Shown: piece by piece, positions 1 to 11,803 of the stretch
How positions within the stretch are numbered: the stretch's first letter is position 1
How the letters are laid out: each line of letters opens with the position of its first letter
DNA from: Tubiluchus corallicola
Lineage: Eukaryota; Priapulida; Priapulimorpha; Priapulimorphida; Tubiluchidae
Length of the DNA: 64,000 nt
Direction: 5' to 3'
Assembly (NCBI GenBank): GCA_030141605.1
Contig: JAQGDQ010000071.1
Location: 403,605 to 467,604, forward strand
Made by a program: the position numbers and the translations under genes
The notes under the pieces: model-generated
Told to the model about the DNA's origin: nothing
Database searches by the model: none
What the model saw: the letters and a program-made list of their open reading frames with translations, nothing else

Positions 1-290
1 ACTTAGATAATCTATTAATCTTCCATGCCATGTAGTGTTGCTTAGTTTTTAGTGTACTTAGATAATCTAATAATCTTCCATGCCATGTAGTGTTCCTTAG
101 TTTTTAGTGTATTTAGATAATCTAATAATCTTCCATGCCATATAACGTTCCTTAGTTTTTAGTGTACTTAGACAATCTAATAATCTTCCATGCCATATAG
201 CGTTCCTTAGTTTTTAGTGTACTTAGATAATTTAATAATCTTCCATGCCATATAGCGTTCCTTAGTTTTTAGTGTACTTAGATAACCTAA
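1..290. repeat. 55-bp tandem repeat, about 5.3 copies
   Basis: The phrase ACTTAGATAATCTA recurs at 1, 56, 111 (as ATTTAGATAA), 166, 221 and 276, an exact 55-bp period, with a few substitutions between copies. It ends 28 bp before the first recognisable chitinase exon, so it lies in an intron of that gene. The start of the array is outside the window. Confidence 0.95.
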
Positions 291-317
291 ATCCTATTAT
301 CGTTGCTTTTTTTTAAG

Positions 318-3300
318 GAATTCATCGTCCAATATTGGATAAACCATGGAACGGATCCAAAGAAATTGCTGCTGGGAATTCCTCTTTTTGGACAGACTTA
401 CACTCTCCAAGACCCATCTGACCACATGTTAAATGCACCTATTGTAGGAAGTGGCAAGGCTGGACACATGTATCAACAGGAAGGAATGATGCCGTACTAC
501 GAGGTTTGTGCCCACAAAACTTTGCTTGAGCTTATTCTTATTAAGATTTTCGGCTTCTTGTGGATTGGTAAACACCAATCTTATTACTGCTTAAGTGATA
601 GATTTAGCCAACTGAACAACTGATAATGCTTCTTGCGAATATTTTTTGAATGACTTACAGATCTACGTCTTCACTCATAATAAATGAATAAATTACGACA
701 AAATTTGCAGATTATAAAGATTCGCAAATCTGTTTCGGAAAATTCACAAACATTTTAATGGTACCAATGTGCGGCATTTGTCACATTTGCAAATAAATAA
801 AAATTGTGGTTTATTTCTATTAATTTTAATGACTTGCATTACTTAAATCTTTTGTAGGTGTGTTCTGAAGTGATGCCAAGCTATGAAAGCTTTTGGGTTG
901 AAGATCAGCTTGTTCCATTTGCTTACAAAAATGACCAATGGATTGGCTACGAGGATTCAAGGAGTATTAGTGAAAAGGTAACAATCCTTTGCAGTATATT
1001 TGGACAAGTTCTAGAACTTCCATCACCAAACTTTCACTAATTTTTTTGTACGTATTGTTGACCACAGTTAGCATTCAACTGGTTACTGATCACCAACTTT
1101 TGTAATTTTTGCAACGCATTTGCATGTTATCAACGGGCCTCATTTTTCCCTGACTGACAATAGGGTTCGTCTAACTAGTTTTTGTTTGTAGGTCAAGTAT
1201 GTGATCGACAATCACCTTGGAGGCGTTATGGTCTGGGCATTAGGTTTTGATGATTTTAAAGGTCATTGTAATCATGGAAGGAATCCTCTGTTGACCACAA
1301 TAAAAACAGAATTGCTGGAAGTGACACAGGTGACCTATGTAATCCACACAAAATCTTCAAATGTTTTACAGCAGTTGCCGCACAAGTATGAAACGGGTGC
1401 AGTAGAACCACATTATGCAACATCACATCACGGTGAGACGTACAGGCGTCATACTGTGCAACATCGGCGACACTACGTACAACATGTATCCCATCAGCAA
1501 GAAGGACAACACCCTGTTCATGGATATGATGAGCACCATGCCTACCATGGGCACAGTCGCAGTCGCAGAGTGGAGTCATCATATTCACGGCACGGGAATT
1601 ATCACGATGCGTATCCTCATCAAACACAAGGAAGTTACATACCATATCAAGAACACGAAATGATTCCCCACGAAACGTACAATTACGAAACATATCCACA
1701 CAGAGATGCATATGAAGTCTACCCTAGCAACAGCTATCCTTATGACGCTCACAATTATGTAATATATCTGCCGGAGCAGTATGACGTGCACCCTCATCAA
1801 ACACATGAGAATTACGGTGCATATTCAGCACATGGACAGTATGATGATTTCGAAGTACATCCTCGTGAAAGTTCTGAAATATATCCAGTAAACGAGCCGC
1901 ATGCGTACCCTTATGAAAAAAGCAATTATTACGATACTTACCCTGGGTCTGAACTCTATGAAGTTCATCCTTATGAAAGTTATGGTTATGAAACACACCC
2001 TGATGAACTGTATGCTGAACATGGACATTATGAAGGGCATCCTCGTGAAACATACCCTGAACATGGACATTATGAAGGGCATCCTCGTGAAACATATCCT
2101 GAACATGGACATTATGAAGGGCATCCTCGTGAAACATACCCTGAACATGGACATTATGAAGTGCATCCTCGTGAAACATACCCTGAACATGGACATTATG
2201 AAGTGCATCCTCGTGAAACATACCCTGAACATGGACATTATGAAGTGCATCCTCATGAAACATACCCTGAACATGGACATTATGAAGTGCATCCTCGTGA
2301 AACATACCCTGAACATGGACACTATGAAGTGCATCCTCATGAAACATACCCTGAACATGGACATTATGAAGTGCATCCTCGTGAAACATACCCTGAACAT
2401 GGACATTATGAAGTGCTTCCTCATGAAACATACCCTGAACATGGACACTATGAAGTGCTTCCTCATGAAACATACCCTGAACATGGACACTATGAAGTGC
2501 ATCCTCATGAAACATACCCTGAACATGGACACTATGAAGTGCATCCTCGTGAAACATACCCTGAACATGGACATTATGAAGTGCATCCTCGTGAAACATA
2601 CCCTGAACATGGACATTATGAAGTGCATCCTCATGAAACATACCCTGAACATGGACATTATGAAGTGCATCCTCATGAAACATACCCTGAACATGGACAT
2701 TATGAAGTGCTTCCTCATGAAACATACCCTGAACATGGACACTATGAAGTGCATCCTCATGAAGCGTACCCTGAACATGGACACTATGAAGTGCTTCCTC
2801 ATGAAACATACCCTGAACATGGACACTATGAAGTGCATCCTCATGAAACATACCCTGAACATGGACACTATGAAGTGCATCCTCGTGAAACATACCCTGA
2901 ACATGGACATTATGAAGTGCATCCTCGTGAAACATACCCTGAACATGGACATTATGAAGTGCATCCTCATGAAACATACCCTGAACATGGACATTATGAA
3001 GTGCATCCTCATGAAACATACCCTGAACATGGACATTATGAAGTGCTTCCTCATGAAACATACCCTGAACATGGACACTATGAAGTGCATCCTCATGAAA
3101 CATACCCTGAACATGGACATTATGAAGTGCTTCCTCATGAAACATACCCTGAACATGGACACTATGAAGTGCATCCTCATGAAACATACCCTGAACATGG
3201 ACACTATGAAGTGCATCCTCATGAAACGTACCCTGAACATGGACACTATGAAGTTCATCCTAATGAATTATATCCTCATGAAGAGTATCCTGAACATGGA

Positions 3301-4344
3301 CACTATGAAGTGCATCCTCATGAAACGTATCCTGAACATGGACACTATGAAGTGCATCCTCATGAAGAGTATCCTGAACATGGACACTATGAAGTGCATC
3401 CTCATGAAACGTATCCTGAACATGGACACTATGAAGTGCATCCTCATGAAACGTACCCTGAACATGGACACTATGAAGTGCATCCTCATGAAACGTATCC
3501 TGAATATGGACACTATGAAGTGCATCCTCATGAAACGTACCCTGAATATGGACACTATGAAGTGCATCCTCATGAAACGTACCCTGAACATGGACACTAT
3601 GAAGTGCATCCTCATGAAACGTACCCTGAACATGGACACTATGAAGTGCATCCTCATGAAACGTACCCTGAACATGGACACTATGAAGTGCATCCTCATG
3701 AAACGTACCCTGAACATGGACACTATGAAGTGCATCCTCATGAAACATACCCTGAACATGGACACGATGCATATGAAAGCTATCCAGGCCACTATGATAC
3801 GTATCCATCACATGTTTCCACAGTTGGTATTCCATTTCCACACCATACAGCTTATTCTTATGAAGGGTATCCTACAAATCAATCCTATGAACAATATCCA
3901 CGTAATACTTACAACGATTATGAATTACCTGGTACTGTTGGACACGAGACATATCCCAGTAATACTCATGGGGGCGAAAGCCTTGGCCCAGTAGTTGCCC
4001 AGGAAGAGCAGAGGCCATATAATCCAGAATTGGAGGAAACAAAACTTTCGGATTCCGGTTCATCTGCTTCTGGAAGAAACGGCGCTGTGGGAATGGCTAC
4101 AGAAAGTACGCAATGTGAGGTGAAAGGACCAGGTCCCTCTTGCTCCGGACATTCGCACATGGTAATGGCAAATCCAATAAACTGTCGCAAGTACTATCTA
4201 TGTCTGTGGCAGAACACACCCAATGAAATGCGTGTTCCAATGAACTGCCCGGAGGGAACAGTCTTTCATCCATTCAAATACATGTGTGATGATAAGGAAA
4301 ATGTTGATACATCCGTAATATGTAAATGTGGAGAAGAGTCGTGA
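318..4344 (+). CDS. GH18 chitinase (3' part) with giant His/Tyr repeat domain and C-terminal CBM14
   Basis: Extracellular chitin-hydrolase-family protein; the 5' exons, including the catalytic DxxDxDxE strand, lie upstream of the window. Three exons are seen: 318-503, 858-977 and 1192-4344, all joined in phase 0 (acceptors TTTTTAAG, TTTTGTAG, TTTGTAG; donors GTTTGT, GTAACA). The first encodes KKLLLGIPLFGQTYTL and ends MMPYYE; the second holds WIGYED; the third starts with the last GH18 strand (GGVMVWALGFDDFKGHC, family consensus GGxMxWxxDxDDFxG). Then come a His/Tyr-rich stretch (about 1370-2010), 42 copies of HETYPEHGHYEVHP, and a six-Cys CBM14 (peritrophin-A type) at about 4110-4335. The stop is TGA at 4342-4344. 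Visible length is about 1150 residues, far longer than an ordinary chitinase, entirely because of the repeats. Whether the enzyme is active cannot be judged here. The family call is secure; the role of the repeat is unknown. Confidence 0.92.
2017..3765 (+). repeat. 42-bp coding minisatellite, 42 units of a 14-residue repeat
   Basis: Units start with GAACATGGACA at 2017 and the last one at 3754. After removing one 15-bp insertion near 3262-3290, the distance is exactly 41 x 42 bp, giving 42 units. Variation is slight: R/H and H/L in xPxET, V/G in YEVHP, synonymous CAT/CAC. Because 42 is a multiple of three and the unit has few stops, long shadow frames stay open on both strands here. Diverged ancestral-looking units occur upstream from about 1660. 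Confidence 0.97.
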
Positions 4345-4484
4345 TATGTAGCAGTAGACTAATTTGTTTTTGTGTGCCAGTCCTTGCTGTTTACCTGTGA
4401 CCATGTTTAATCCCTTTTCAAAAGTGGGAGGAATAGTGTCCTAGTAATGCTTAGCAGTATCTTTTTATTACCTAGATCATTGGA

Positions 4485-4490
4485 AATAAA
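4485..4490 (+). terminator. Polyadenylation signal of the chitinase gene
   Basis: AATAAA lies 141 bp after the chitinase stop codon, the first such hexamer downstream, giving a 3' UTR of about 160 bp. Confidence 0.6.
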
Positions 4491-5545
4491 TGTAATTGAC
4501 TAAAGCAGCAACCGAATTGCAACAGCGGAAAACTGATAATTTCATTTCTGCCTTTTTGAACATCATCGATCAGGTTTTATTACTTGAGGTAATATTTTTT
4601 TTAAAAGGAAACACTTGTTTTGTAGCTGAGCAGAACTTCCTTAGCCTTTCGTTTAAGACTTTGGTGCTCGGTACTCTTGCTGCTTATGCCCAAAACAACT
4701 AGACCTGCTACTGCCGGCAAAAGTATATTTTTTCCAAAGTTACTAGTAGAAGCTTTAGTGTAGTTCTATAGCTTTATTTACAGTATGTTTTAGTGATAGT
4801 ATTTATGTTGCTAGTAGTTGATTTAGGCCAAAGCTACAGAGCTATAATCTGGTTTTTTTCCTTCATTAGCTGGTTCTGTTTCGATTACTTTATTCCTCAA
4901 ACTGATTTTAAAAACAAGTGATTTTCTCAACATTATTATCTGTATATTCGTGCCAAAATTTGGGCATCGTTAACTTATTGATTATAATGATTTCAGTTTA
5001 TAATTCCTAATACAATTTAAATTACGCGTAAGTTCAAAATTTAAATAAAAAGAATTTTTGTGCATGAAATTAATGTTATGTTGTTATAGCAACGTTCACT
5101 TTGTTGTTGATGTTTTGTCGTTTATTGTTAAGACAGAATGCATCTTTTGCATACCGTTGTTGTTATCCTTGTTAATAGTATTGTTATTATTTTTGCATAA
5201 AATTGATTTTGAATTATGCACATTCTAAAGCGAGCAAAATGACATTAAGATTGGAGTACACTGTAAAAATGAATAAAAATTATGCCCAATAGCGTAATTT
5301 TTGTAATTCAGTTTTATTAATAAAGCTATAATGCAAAATCGTTGAGTATTATGATAATTTTTATTATTTGTACAAAAACTACATGTTGTTATCGCAATTG
5401 TGACATTTTAAGGCCGTTTTTATATATTTGTAATAAATCTATATACAAAACTAATTCTAAGGACTTAATCCAACAGTAAAATTTAACATTGCAATTTTTT
5501 GATAACCGGAAGTAAGTAATGCTTCATGCATGCCCTGAATTTAAC
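4491..5545. other. AT-rich intergenic DNA between convergent genes
   Basis: No coding exon recognised. Minus-strand AATAAA signals (plus-strand TTTATT) at about 5359-5364 and 5312-5317 could end the Tyr/Gly-rich gene that finishes at 5546. Confidence 0.5.
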
Positions 5546-7877
5546 TTAATAACAATAACATCGTTGGCCACCTACTGGACGATGTAAAGTGTTATCATGG
5601 CGAATCGGACTCGTTGAATATCCATGCTGTCGGTATTTACTGGGATGGCCGTAGCTGTAATCGTCGTTAGCATATCCGCCATTGTGATAAGTTTTCGTTG
5701 ATGGATAATCGTAGCCGTAGCCGTCGTAAGAATGGCTTAATATTGGTCGAACTATGTCGTACTTGTATAACGTTTCTGGTTGATAATATTCATGGCCTTC
5801 CCTAGGACAAGAAGCAAAGCATTTAATTATGTTCATCGACTTGTTAATTAAACTATATTAACCCCGATGTATATACTCGGTGTAGCAATAGATGCATTTC
5901 AAAAAAAGAGTTAAAATTCAAGCGAGACCACGTGACTAAAATACACATGCAATCGCTGCAGTTGGGTGTTTAAATAAACTTGTTATTCTTTATAGTAAAA
6001 TATTTCGTTAAAATATTTTTATAGTAAAAGAGAAATAAAAAGCGGTTTCTACTGAAAAATTTTCGTATGTCTACGATTTAACTTCTAATAAAGTCATAAC
6101 TTACTTTACTGATATTTTGGTAATTGGTTAAAAATATATTAACATAGCTTCTGTTTTAATAAATTTAATAATTTTACGAAGTGCACTGTAGTGACATCTA
6201 TTAACGAATAAGTTAATTAATCAGTGTTCTGTGCCCACTGCGAACCTTACAAACTGGTTTTAGGCATGATTGCGTTATCCATCGTTAAACAAGAAATTTA
6301 ATAATCACGATCAAGTGAATTTAAACAAGTGAACAGCTGTTTTAAAAGCAAACAAACTAAGTATGATTTCAGTAACACTTGATTTCAGACAATGTTGTTC
6401 ATATAATTTGCCAGATAATTACTATCAAAACAATTTGTTACTTTTTGGCGCTTGTTAAATTGCAAAACAATATAATAAGTTTCAGCCGTTTTGAATTATA
6501 ACTTTAGTTTAGTTTTGTTTAGTTTTGTCTGTATGCTTACTTGTAATCGTAGTCGTAACCTCTAGATTTTGCTGAGGTCTCCTTCGCGTAGGATTTATCT
6601 TGACTAGTCAAAGTTCCGTGAGCCCGACCAGAGCGAGAAAATGAGGTTTCGCTACTTTTCTGCCCATCTCCTTCCAACTTGCCTTTGCTCACCGGTCCGT
6701 ACGTTGTGGTGTGAAAATAAGTTTTTGGAGCTGGTGCTACTTTGTGATAGGCTGCTGTGTTGCCCTTATAGCCGTGTGGAACAGCACCTCCGGGAGCAAA
6801 CGCCACATCGTTCCGGTACGATGGCCCACTGGCGCTTACCATGCTAAGTACAGCAACGGCTAGAACGGCAACAAGAATCGTATCCCTGCAACGAAAATTT
6901 GCATTAGCCTTGTGTTAAGTGCACAGGTAAGAAGTGTATCATCATCATGATCATCGCCGTCGTCTTCATCGTAGTTGCATTCATCATTCGTCATTATCAT
7001 CATCAAAACAGCAGCAGCAGCAACAGCAATAGCAACAACGACAACAACAACAACAATTACTTCTACAACTACATTACTATTACTGCTACTGCTACTAAAA
7101 CTACAACAATAATTACAACAACAGTAGCATGATTAACAGTAACAACGACGGTAGCATCAGCAACAAGCAACATCAACATTATAACTACCCGGAACTGGTA
7201 TTTGCCAGATGATAAAGTTCCCAACTCTTACAAGCATGGGTCTAAATTCAACTTAAAATTTGAAACAAAAACTTTTGCAAAATTTAGATTTACAGTTTAA
7301 GAACGTGGTCCTAATTCTGAATTTTCGCATCTTTTTAACATGTTTATTTAAAAAATCAATTAATTGAATAAGCTTTGAAATCAGTAATGAGCATAAGTAT
7401 CCACTTTTTTAAAGAAAATTGCACAAACGTGGATGTAAAAATACGTCAAAAGCTTGTTGTGCGCTTCAGTACTAAGTTCGCACTATAATTTGCAAATTTT
7501 ACAAATAAATTTACATTTCATTATTAACAAGAAGATAATATTATTAGATAACATTATTGTAATCCTTTTATAGAATATTTCAATTACAAGCTGTTATTTC
7601 GATACTATTTTTGTAGTTTTAAACTTCAAATCAAACGTTTGCACATTTTTTTTTAAATTGATTATTTATGCTGACTGCTGAATTGAGCAAATTAGACTAG
7701 ACTGCTGATCAAAAATTTTAAACTTGCTAATAAAAAACATTTTCAGAAAATGAATAGGACTCTGTGCATCGTTAATTTATAAAGCTAGCAACTAAATGAC
7801 TTTTTACAGATTTATCAAAATCATTCAAACGTTTACATCAAGTTTTGAAATAAAAAAACAGTTACTCGCACTTACAT
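5546..7877 (-). CDS. Secreted Tyr/Gly-rich protein, 200 aa, start codon split by an intron
   Basis: Coding exons on the minus strand: 7877-7876 (only the A and T of the ATG), 6885-6541 and 5801-5546. Donors are GTAAGT (7875) and GTAAGC (6540); acceptors are TTCGTTGCAG and TTCTTGTCCTAG. The coding length is 603 bp, exactly 201 codons. The protein opens with a clear signal peptide, MDTILVAVLAVAVLSMVSA, followed by a Gly/Ser/Lys-rich half and a C-terminal half rich in Tyr, Gly, His and Asp (YGYDYPS, YANDDYSYG), ending GGQRCYCY. The only cysteines of the mature chain are two near the C-terminus. No known domain recognised. Composition suits an extracellular structural protein such as a cuticle or shell-matrix component; this is inference. 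If the GTAAGC donor were skipped, an in-frame TAA would end the protein at residue 116. Confidence 0.8.
6946..7132. repeat. Trinucleotide low-complexity tract (ATC/CAGCAG/AAC)
   Basis: Imperfect ATC, AGC and AAC triplets inside the first intron of the Tyr/Gly-rich gene. The open frame through it is a composition artefact. Confidence 0.8.
7133..7869. other. Intron remainder, no further feature seen
   Basis: Rest of intron 1 of the Tyr/Gly-rich gene. AT-rich; no repeat or exon recognised. Confidence 0.5.
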
Positions 7878-8072
7878 TTTGAAGTTTTGCTCTCTGACCG
7901 TAGGCCTGCGATTGTGGAACAATTTGACAACTGTGGCAGTCGGGAAAATGTGGAAAGCATTTATAGAGGCCAATTAGAAACGTCCTCCAAATGATAGCGG
8001 TCATGGCGTAAAAACTGGGTGCCAATTTCAGGAAAATGCACTAGTTTCTGGGCGGAAAATTACCATCGTTAG

Positions 8073-8082
8073 CGTATATACA
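8073..8082 (-). promoter_or_regulatory. TATA-like box of the Tyr/Gly-rich gene
   Basis: The minus strand reads TGTATATACG here. A start site about 30 bp downstream (near 8045) would give a leader exon of about 170 bp ending at 7876. The leader contains upstream ATGs, so a further noncoding exon is possible. Confidence 0.35.
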
Positions 8083-9014
8083 GGATATTAAGCCCTACAT
8101 TTATAGACAATAACGCTGTGTTAATGTTTAAAGGTTTCCAGCAAGAAACACGGGTTAGTTGTTCGTTTTTTTCTATTTTTATGTGTTAGGCAAACGTGGA
8201 CACCAAAACTTTAGTATAAATTATCGAAACTTCAGTATAATGACGAATTGGTTTATGACAATTTATAAGTGACTCCTCAATTAGACATATTACGTACGTT
8301 GTGTTTCAGGAAATGATAATTCGTTGTATTTTCTAAAAAATAATCATATGTATCTGTAAACTTAATAAAGATTTAAATTGTTTATTACAGAAAAATATCC
8401 GTTTCATAGACAGATCATTGTATAACAAGTTTCAATAAATTTTTATTAGAAAAATGCAGTGTTTCTACTACATCATTTCCGGCCACCCGTCTTACTTGAA
8501 TACACAGTTACTTTGCAAACCTTTCAATTATTATGTCTTTTTTCGCTATATTACATCAACCCATATACATTTGTACCTCTAATGATATCGAAAAAGCAAA
8601 ATATTTAATGACGACTACGTGTTTTAACAAGCTCGGTTATACGTGTTAGCAACTTGTGCAACTTAGCAACAACGAACATGATAGCAACTTTTTGACATTT
8701 GTTTTAAACTTACGAATTCTAATTAATATTACTCTAATTAATAGCAGTTGTGAATTGAGTTCGATTCCTCCAATGTTCACTGTTTAAATAAGTACTTGAC
8801 TGTGGTTACGTTGTGCTGATGCTTTGCTGCTGTTATTCACTATGAGATTTTGCAGTATTATTTGTTCACTTAACATGCTTCATTCAATAGGACTTTCTGG
8901 ACAACCCAATGCCCATTCTTAAAAGTTACGTCTCTTTGCGGTGTAGAAGGTATTGGGTTCGACTCTTCAGTCCCTTATAAGCATCTCGTTGACAAAACTA
9001 ATGTCTAATGTGTC
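8083..9014. other. Intergenic DNA with two isolated tRNA box-B-like words
   Basis: No gene recognised. GAGTTCGATTCC (near 8758) and GGGTTCGACTC (near 8955) resemble Pol III B boxes, but neither has a convincing A box or cloverleaf. They may be SINE remnants. Confidence 0.35.
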
Positions 9015-9138
9015 TAGACATAGACATAGACATAGACATAGACATAGACATAGACATAGACATAGACATAGACATAGACATAGACATAGACATAGACATA
9101 GACATAGACATAGACATAGACATAGACATAGACATAGA
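9015..9138. repeat. (CATAGA)n microsatellite, about 20 copies
   Basis: Uninterrupted hexamer CATAGA. It is stop-free as His-Arg on one strand and Leu-Cys on the other, so predicted ORFs across it are spurious. Confidence 0.97.
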
Positions 9139-10095
9139 ACATTTATTTTCTCCAATTAGTTTAACATCAAACGTTTTTTAAATATTAAGTAATTATAATC
9201 ATGGAGCAGGGCAGGGAAGGACCGTAGGGTCTTCTAGTCTCCTGCCATTTCTTATAAATAGATTAAGACATTAAAAATTAACGGTGATGCTGCAGATAAC
9301 AAAAACAAAAACAAATAAGAAAAAAATAATAATAAAAACAGTATAAATGATACAAATTATTCAAAAAGAACTGAAAACAAAAAATAATAAAGTTAGATCT
9401 AAACAAAACAATACAATTATTCAGTAATTAGGATTATTATATGTAGTAGTTTCAAATGGGGTCTTATTAACAGGGGAATTTGGCCAAGGTTAGTGAGTAA
9501 AGTTAAAAACTGAGAGTACGGAAAGAAAAAAATAAGCATAAAAAGTGTAATATAGAAAAATTTATGAGAAAAAGTAACTATGAGAAAGAGCAACAATTAC
9601 TTAGGAGATGAGTTTACTCTAGGTAAACTAATGTGTGGAATTATAGTACTAGTTACAAATTAGTCAGTGCGTGCCCTTGAGATGTATGCAACTAAGCAGA
9701 GTAGGACTAAACCCAATAATTATTTGTAAACCTGTAAATTGGTGAGCAAGCTTCGCAGTAAACCGTTTGCCGTAAAAATAGATGCGCATATTATGAACAA
9801 TACCAAGTTTTAAATACGAATACAGAATTTGGAGATTCTAATGTGAATTAAACGAAAAATTCAAATTTTCAAAAAATATCTTTTATCCATTAAGTTAAAT
9901 CATTACTGACTTTAAAAAACTGTTCGATACCTTTCTGACACTTTAAATCGTTTTCTCTTGATTGGAAGTTGAAGTGGTGAGAGCGAGTATCTGTGCACTA
10001 TCCTGATTTTTTTGTATTTTTAATTTCAATGCCAAAAATGTTTGCTTGTTCATGTACATCATATCTATGTTAACTCGTCTTAAGAAACTGCTAAT
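9139..10095. other. Gene-free AT-rich DNA leading into the 5S array
   Basis: No coding exon recognised. The stretch 9195-9290 (GGGCAGGGAAGGACC and following) is less AT-rich and may be a transposon remnant. From about 9930 the sequence matches the 5S spacer motifs seen later (GGAAGTTGAAGTGG, then TACATCAT, then GAAACTGCTAAT). Confidence 0.4.
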
Positions 10096-10213
10096 GTCTA
10101 CGGCCATATCACATTGAATACACCGGTTCTCGTCTGATCACCGAAGTTAAGCAATGTAGAGCGTGGTTAGTACTTGGATGGGGGACCGCCTAGGAATACC
10201 ACGTGCTGTAGAC
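10096..10213 (+). rRNA. 5S rRNA gene, copy 1
   Basis: A 118-bp match to metazoan 5S. The terminal stem GTCTAC/GTAGAC pairs perfectly. The internal Pol III promoter is present: A box GAAGTTAAGCAATGT and C-box region GGTTAGTACTTGGATGGG. A TTTTT terminator follows directly. The conserved upstream block GAAACTGCTAAT precedes it as in copies 3 and 6. It has GGGGGACC where most copies have GGGTGACC. Confidence 0.88.
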
Positions 10214-10550
10214 TTTTTAGCTAGTGACTATTAACTATCAAAGTGTGTGCACAACACGACCGTTTCATTTTGACAGTATTGTTTTTGATTTTTGGAAGTT
10301 GAAGTGGTGAAAATAAATGTCTGTCTCGACATTATGTTGATTTTTTTTGCATTTTAATGTGAAAGACTATCTACTTGTTGCATTTCTCCAATATTATACA
10401 AAGTAAGGAAAAATGAAAATAAAACTAGAAAATCAGCCACTGTCCTTCAAAAATGATTTTTGATTTTCATAAAAAATCAAAACAGATACTTTGTTACTAC
10501 GTTCACCTTCATCTATCTATTATTTCTATATTATCTGTCTATAACAAAAT

Positions 10551-10611
10551 GCAGAAGTTAAGCAACCTCAAACCTGGTTTTGCGTTTGAATGGGTGACTG
10601 CCCGGTACTTA
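10551..10611 (+). repeat. Degenerate 5S-like segment in the spacer, one of six
   Basis: GCAGAAGTTAAGCAACCTC, then CCTGGTTTTGCG, then TTTGAATGGGTGACTGCCCGG follows the 5S order CCGAAGTTAAGCAATGT, GTGGTTAGTAC, TTGGATGGGTGACCGCC, but the 5' third of a 5S gene is absent. The same segment recurs at about 11648-11704, 13972-14027, 14755-14813, 23828-23884 and 24661-24715, always with the same flanks (ATTATCTCT upstream; TTTTTGTTCTGAC about 100 bp downstream). It is either an old 5S pseudogene fixed in the repeat unit or a 5S-derived SINE. Confidence 0.7.
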
Positions 10612-10918
10612 CATTTTTCTAAATGATCAGGAAGGGTGATGACAAATGCTGTAAGATCTTTTTCACCACTCAAAAATGGATTTTTGTTCTGACAAATATT
10701 TTTAAATGAAGAATCTTTTTGCTTGTTCATGCTTGATCATTCCCATGTTTAATTATGTCATATCTAGAAGGTAATATACTTAAGCACGGTATTCAACCTC
10801 CCTGACATTTTATAATTTCATGTGATATTTCTGTTTATACTTTGCATTAAAATGCTAAAAAGGTTTACTTGTTCATGTACATCATTTCTATGTTAACTCA
10901 TCTTAAGAAACTGTTAAT

Positions 10919-11036
10919 GTCTACTGCCATATCACATTGAAAACACCGGTTCTCGTCTGATCACCGAAGTTAAGCAATGTAAAGCGTGGTTAGTACTTGG
11001 ATGGGTGACCGCCTAGGAATACCACGTGCTGTAGAC
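10919..11036 (+). rRNA. 5S rRNA gene, copy 2
   Basis: Starts 823 bp after copy 1 with collinear spacer. Ends pair (GTCTAC/GTAGAC), TTTTT follows, and the internal promoter words are intact. Differences from copy 1 include TGCC for GGCC at bases 7-10 and AAAGCGTGG for GAGCGTGG. Confidence 0.85.
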
Positions 11037-11197
11037 TTTTTAGCTAGTGACTATTATCTATCGAAGTGTGTGCACAACACGACCGTTTCATTTTAACAGT
11101 ATTGTTTTTGATTTTTGGAAGTCGAAGTGGTGGGAATAAGTGTCTGTCTCGACATTATGTTGATTTTTATTTGCTTTGCATTTTAATGTCTAAAACT

Positions 11198-11460
11198 ATC
11201 TAGTAGTAGTAGTAGTAGTAGTAGTAAAATCTTTATTCGCCATTATAAAACATTGACCATCATATTAAAAGACAGACAATCAGTGTTAGTCCATATAAAA
11301 AACATACACTGTTCTAGGCAAATGCGTCTGGTGCAAGCTAAACTATAAGTGCAACTAGAAATTCAAAAAATAAAATATAAACTAGTTTAGTAAGGTCTAG
11401 GAAAAATGAAATTATGATTTGAGTAAGTATCATCGTGTTCGTATGTCGGATAATGTCAAA
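11198..11460. mobile_element. Probable retroelement 3' end inserted in the 5S spacer
   Basis: A (TAG)n tract at about 11203-11225, then a unique AT-rich block of about 230 bp, interrupts a spacer that is continuous in other units: TAAAACTATCTA before it, AAAACTATCTATTTG after it. The repeated word AACTATCTA at both edges could be a target-site duplication. Confidence 0.45.
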
Positions 11461-11803
11461 AACTATCTATTTGCTACGTTTCTCGAATATTACACAATGT
11501 GAAGAAAAATGAAAATAAAACTAGAAAATCAGCCACTGCCCTTCAAAAATTATTTTTGATTTTCATAAAAAATCAAAACAGATACTTTGTTCCTACGTTC
11601 ACCTTAATCTATCTATTATTTCTATATTATCTCTTTTCAACGAAATACAGAAGTTAAGCAACCTGGAACCTGGTTTGGTTTTGTGTTTGAATGGGTGACT
11701 GCCCTTGGCTTACATTTTTTTAAATGGACGGGAAGGGTTCTGACAAAAGCTGTAAAATCTTCTTCAACACTCAAAAATGGATTTTTGTTCTGACAGATAT
11801 TTT

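Noticed and set aside
1330-1371. Possible tiny intron in the chitinase last exon (GTGACC to TTTTACAG)
   Set aside because: It would be about 42 bp, too short, and the frame is open without it.
1724-3258. Long antisense open frames (about 480 aa) and a 697-aa alternative plus-strand frame over the chitinase repeat
   Set aside because: They exist only because a 42-bp unit without stops in those frames is repeated. The frame joining GH18 to CBM14 is the real one.
4496-4702. 68-codon open frame after the chitinase
   Set aside because: No homology, no signal; lies just past the polyadenylation signal.
8753-8970. B-box-like words GAGTTCGATTCC and GGGTTCGACTC as tRNA genes
   Set aside because: No A box at the right spacing and no acceptor stem.
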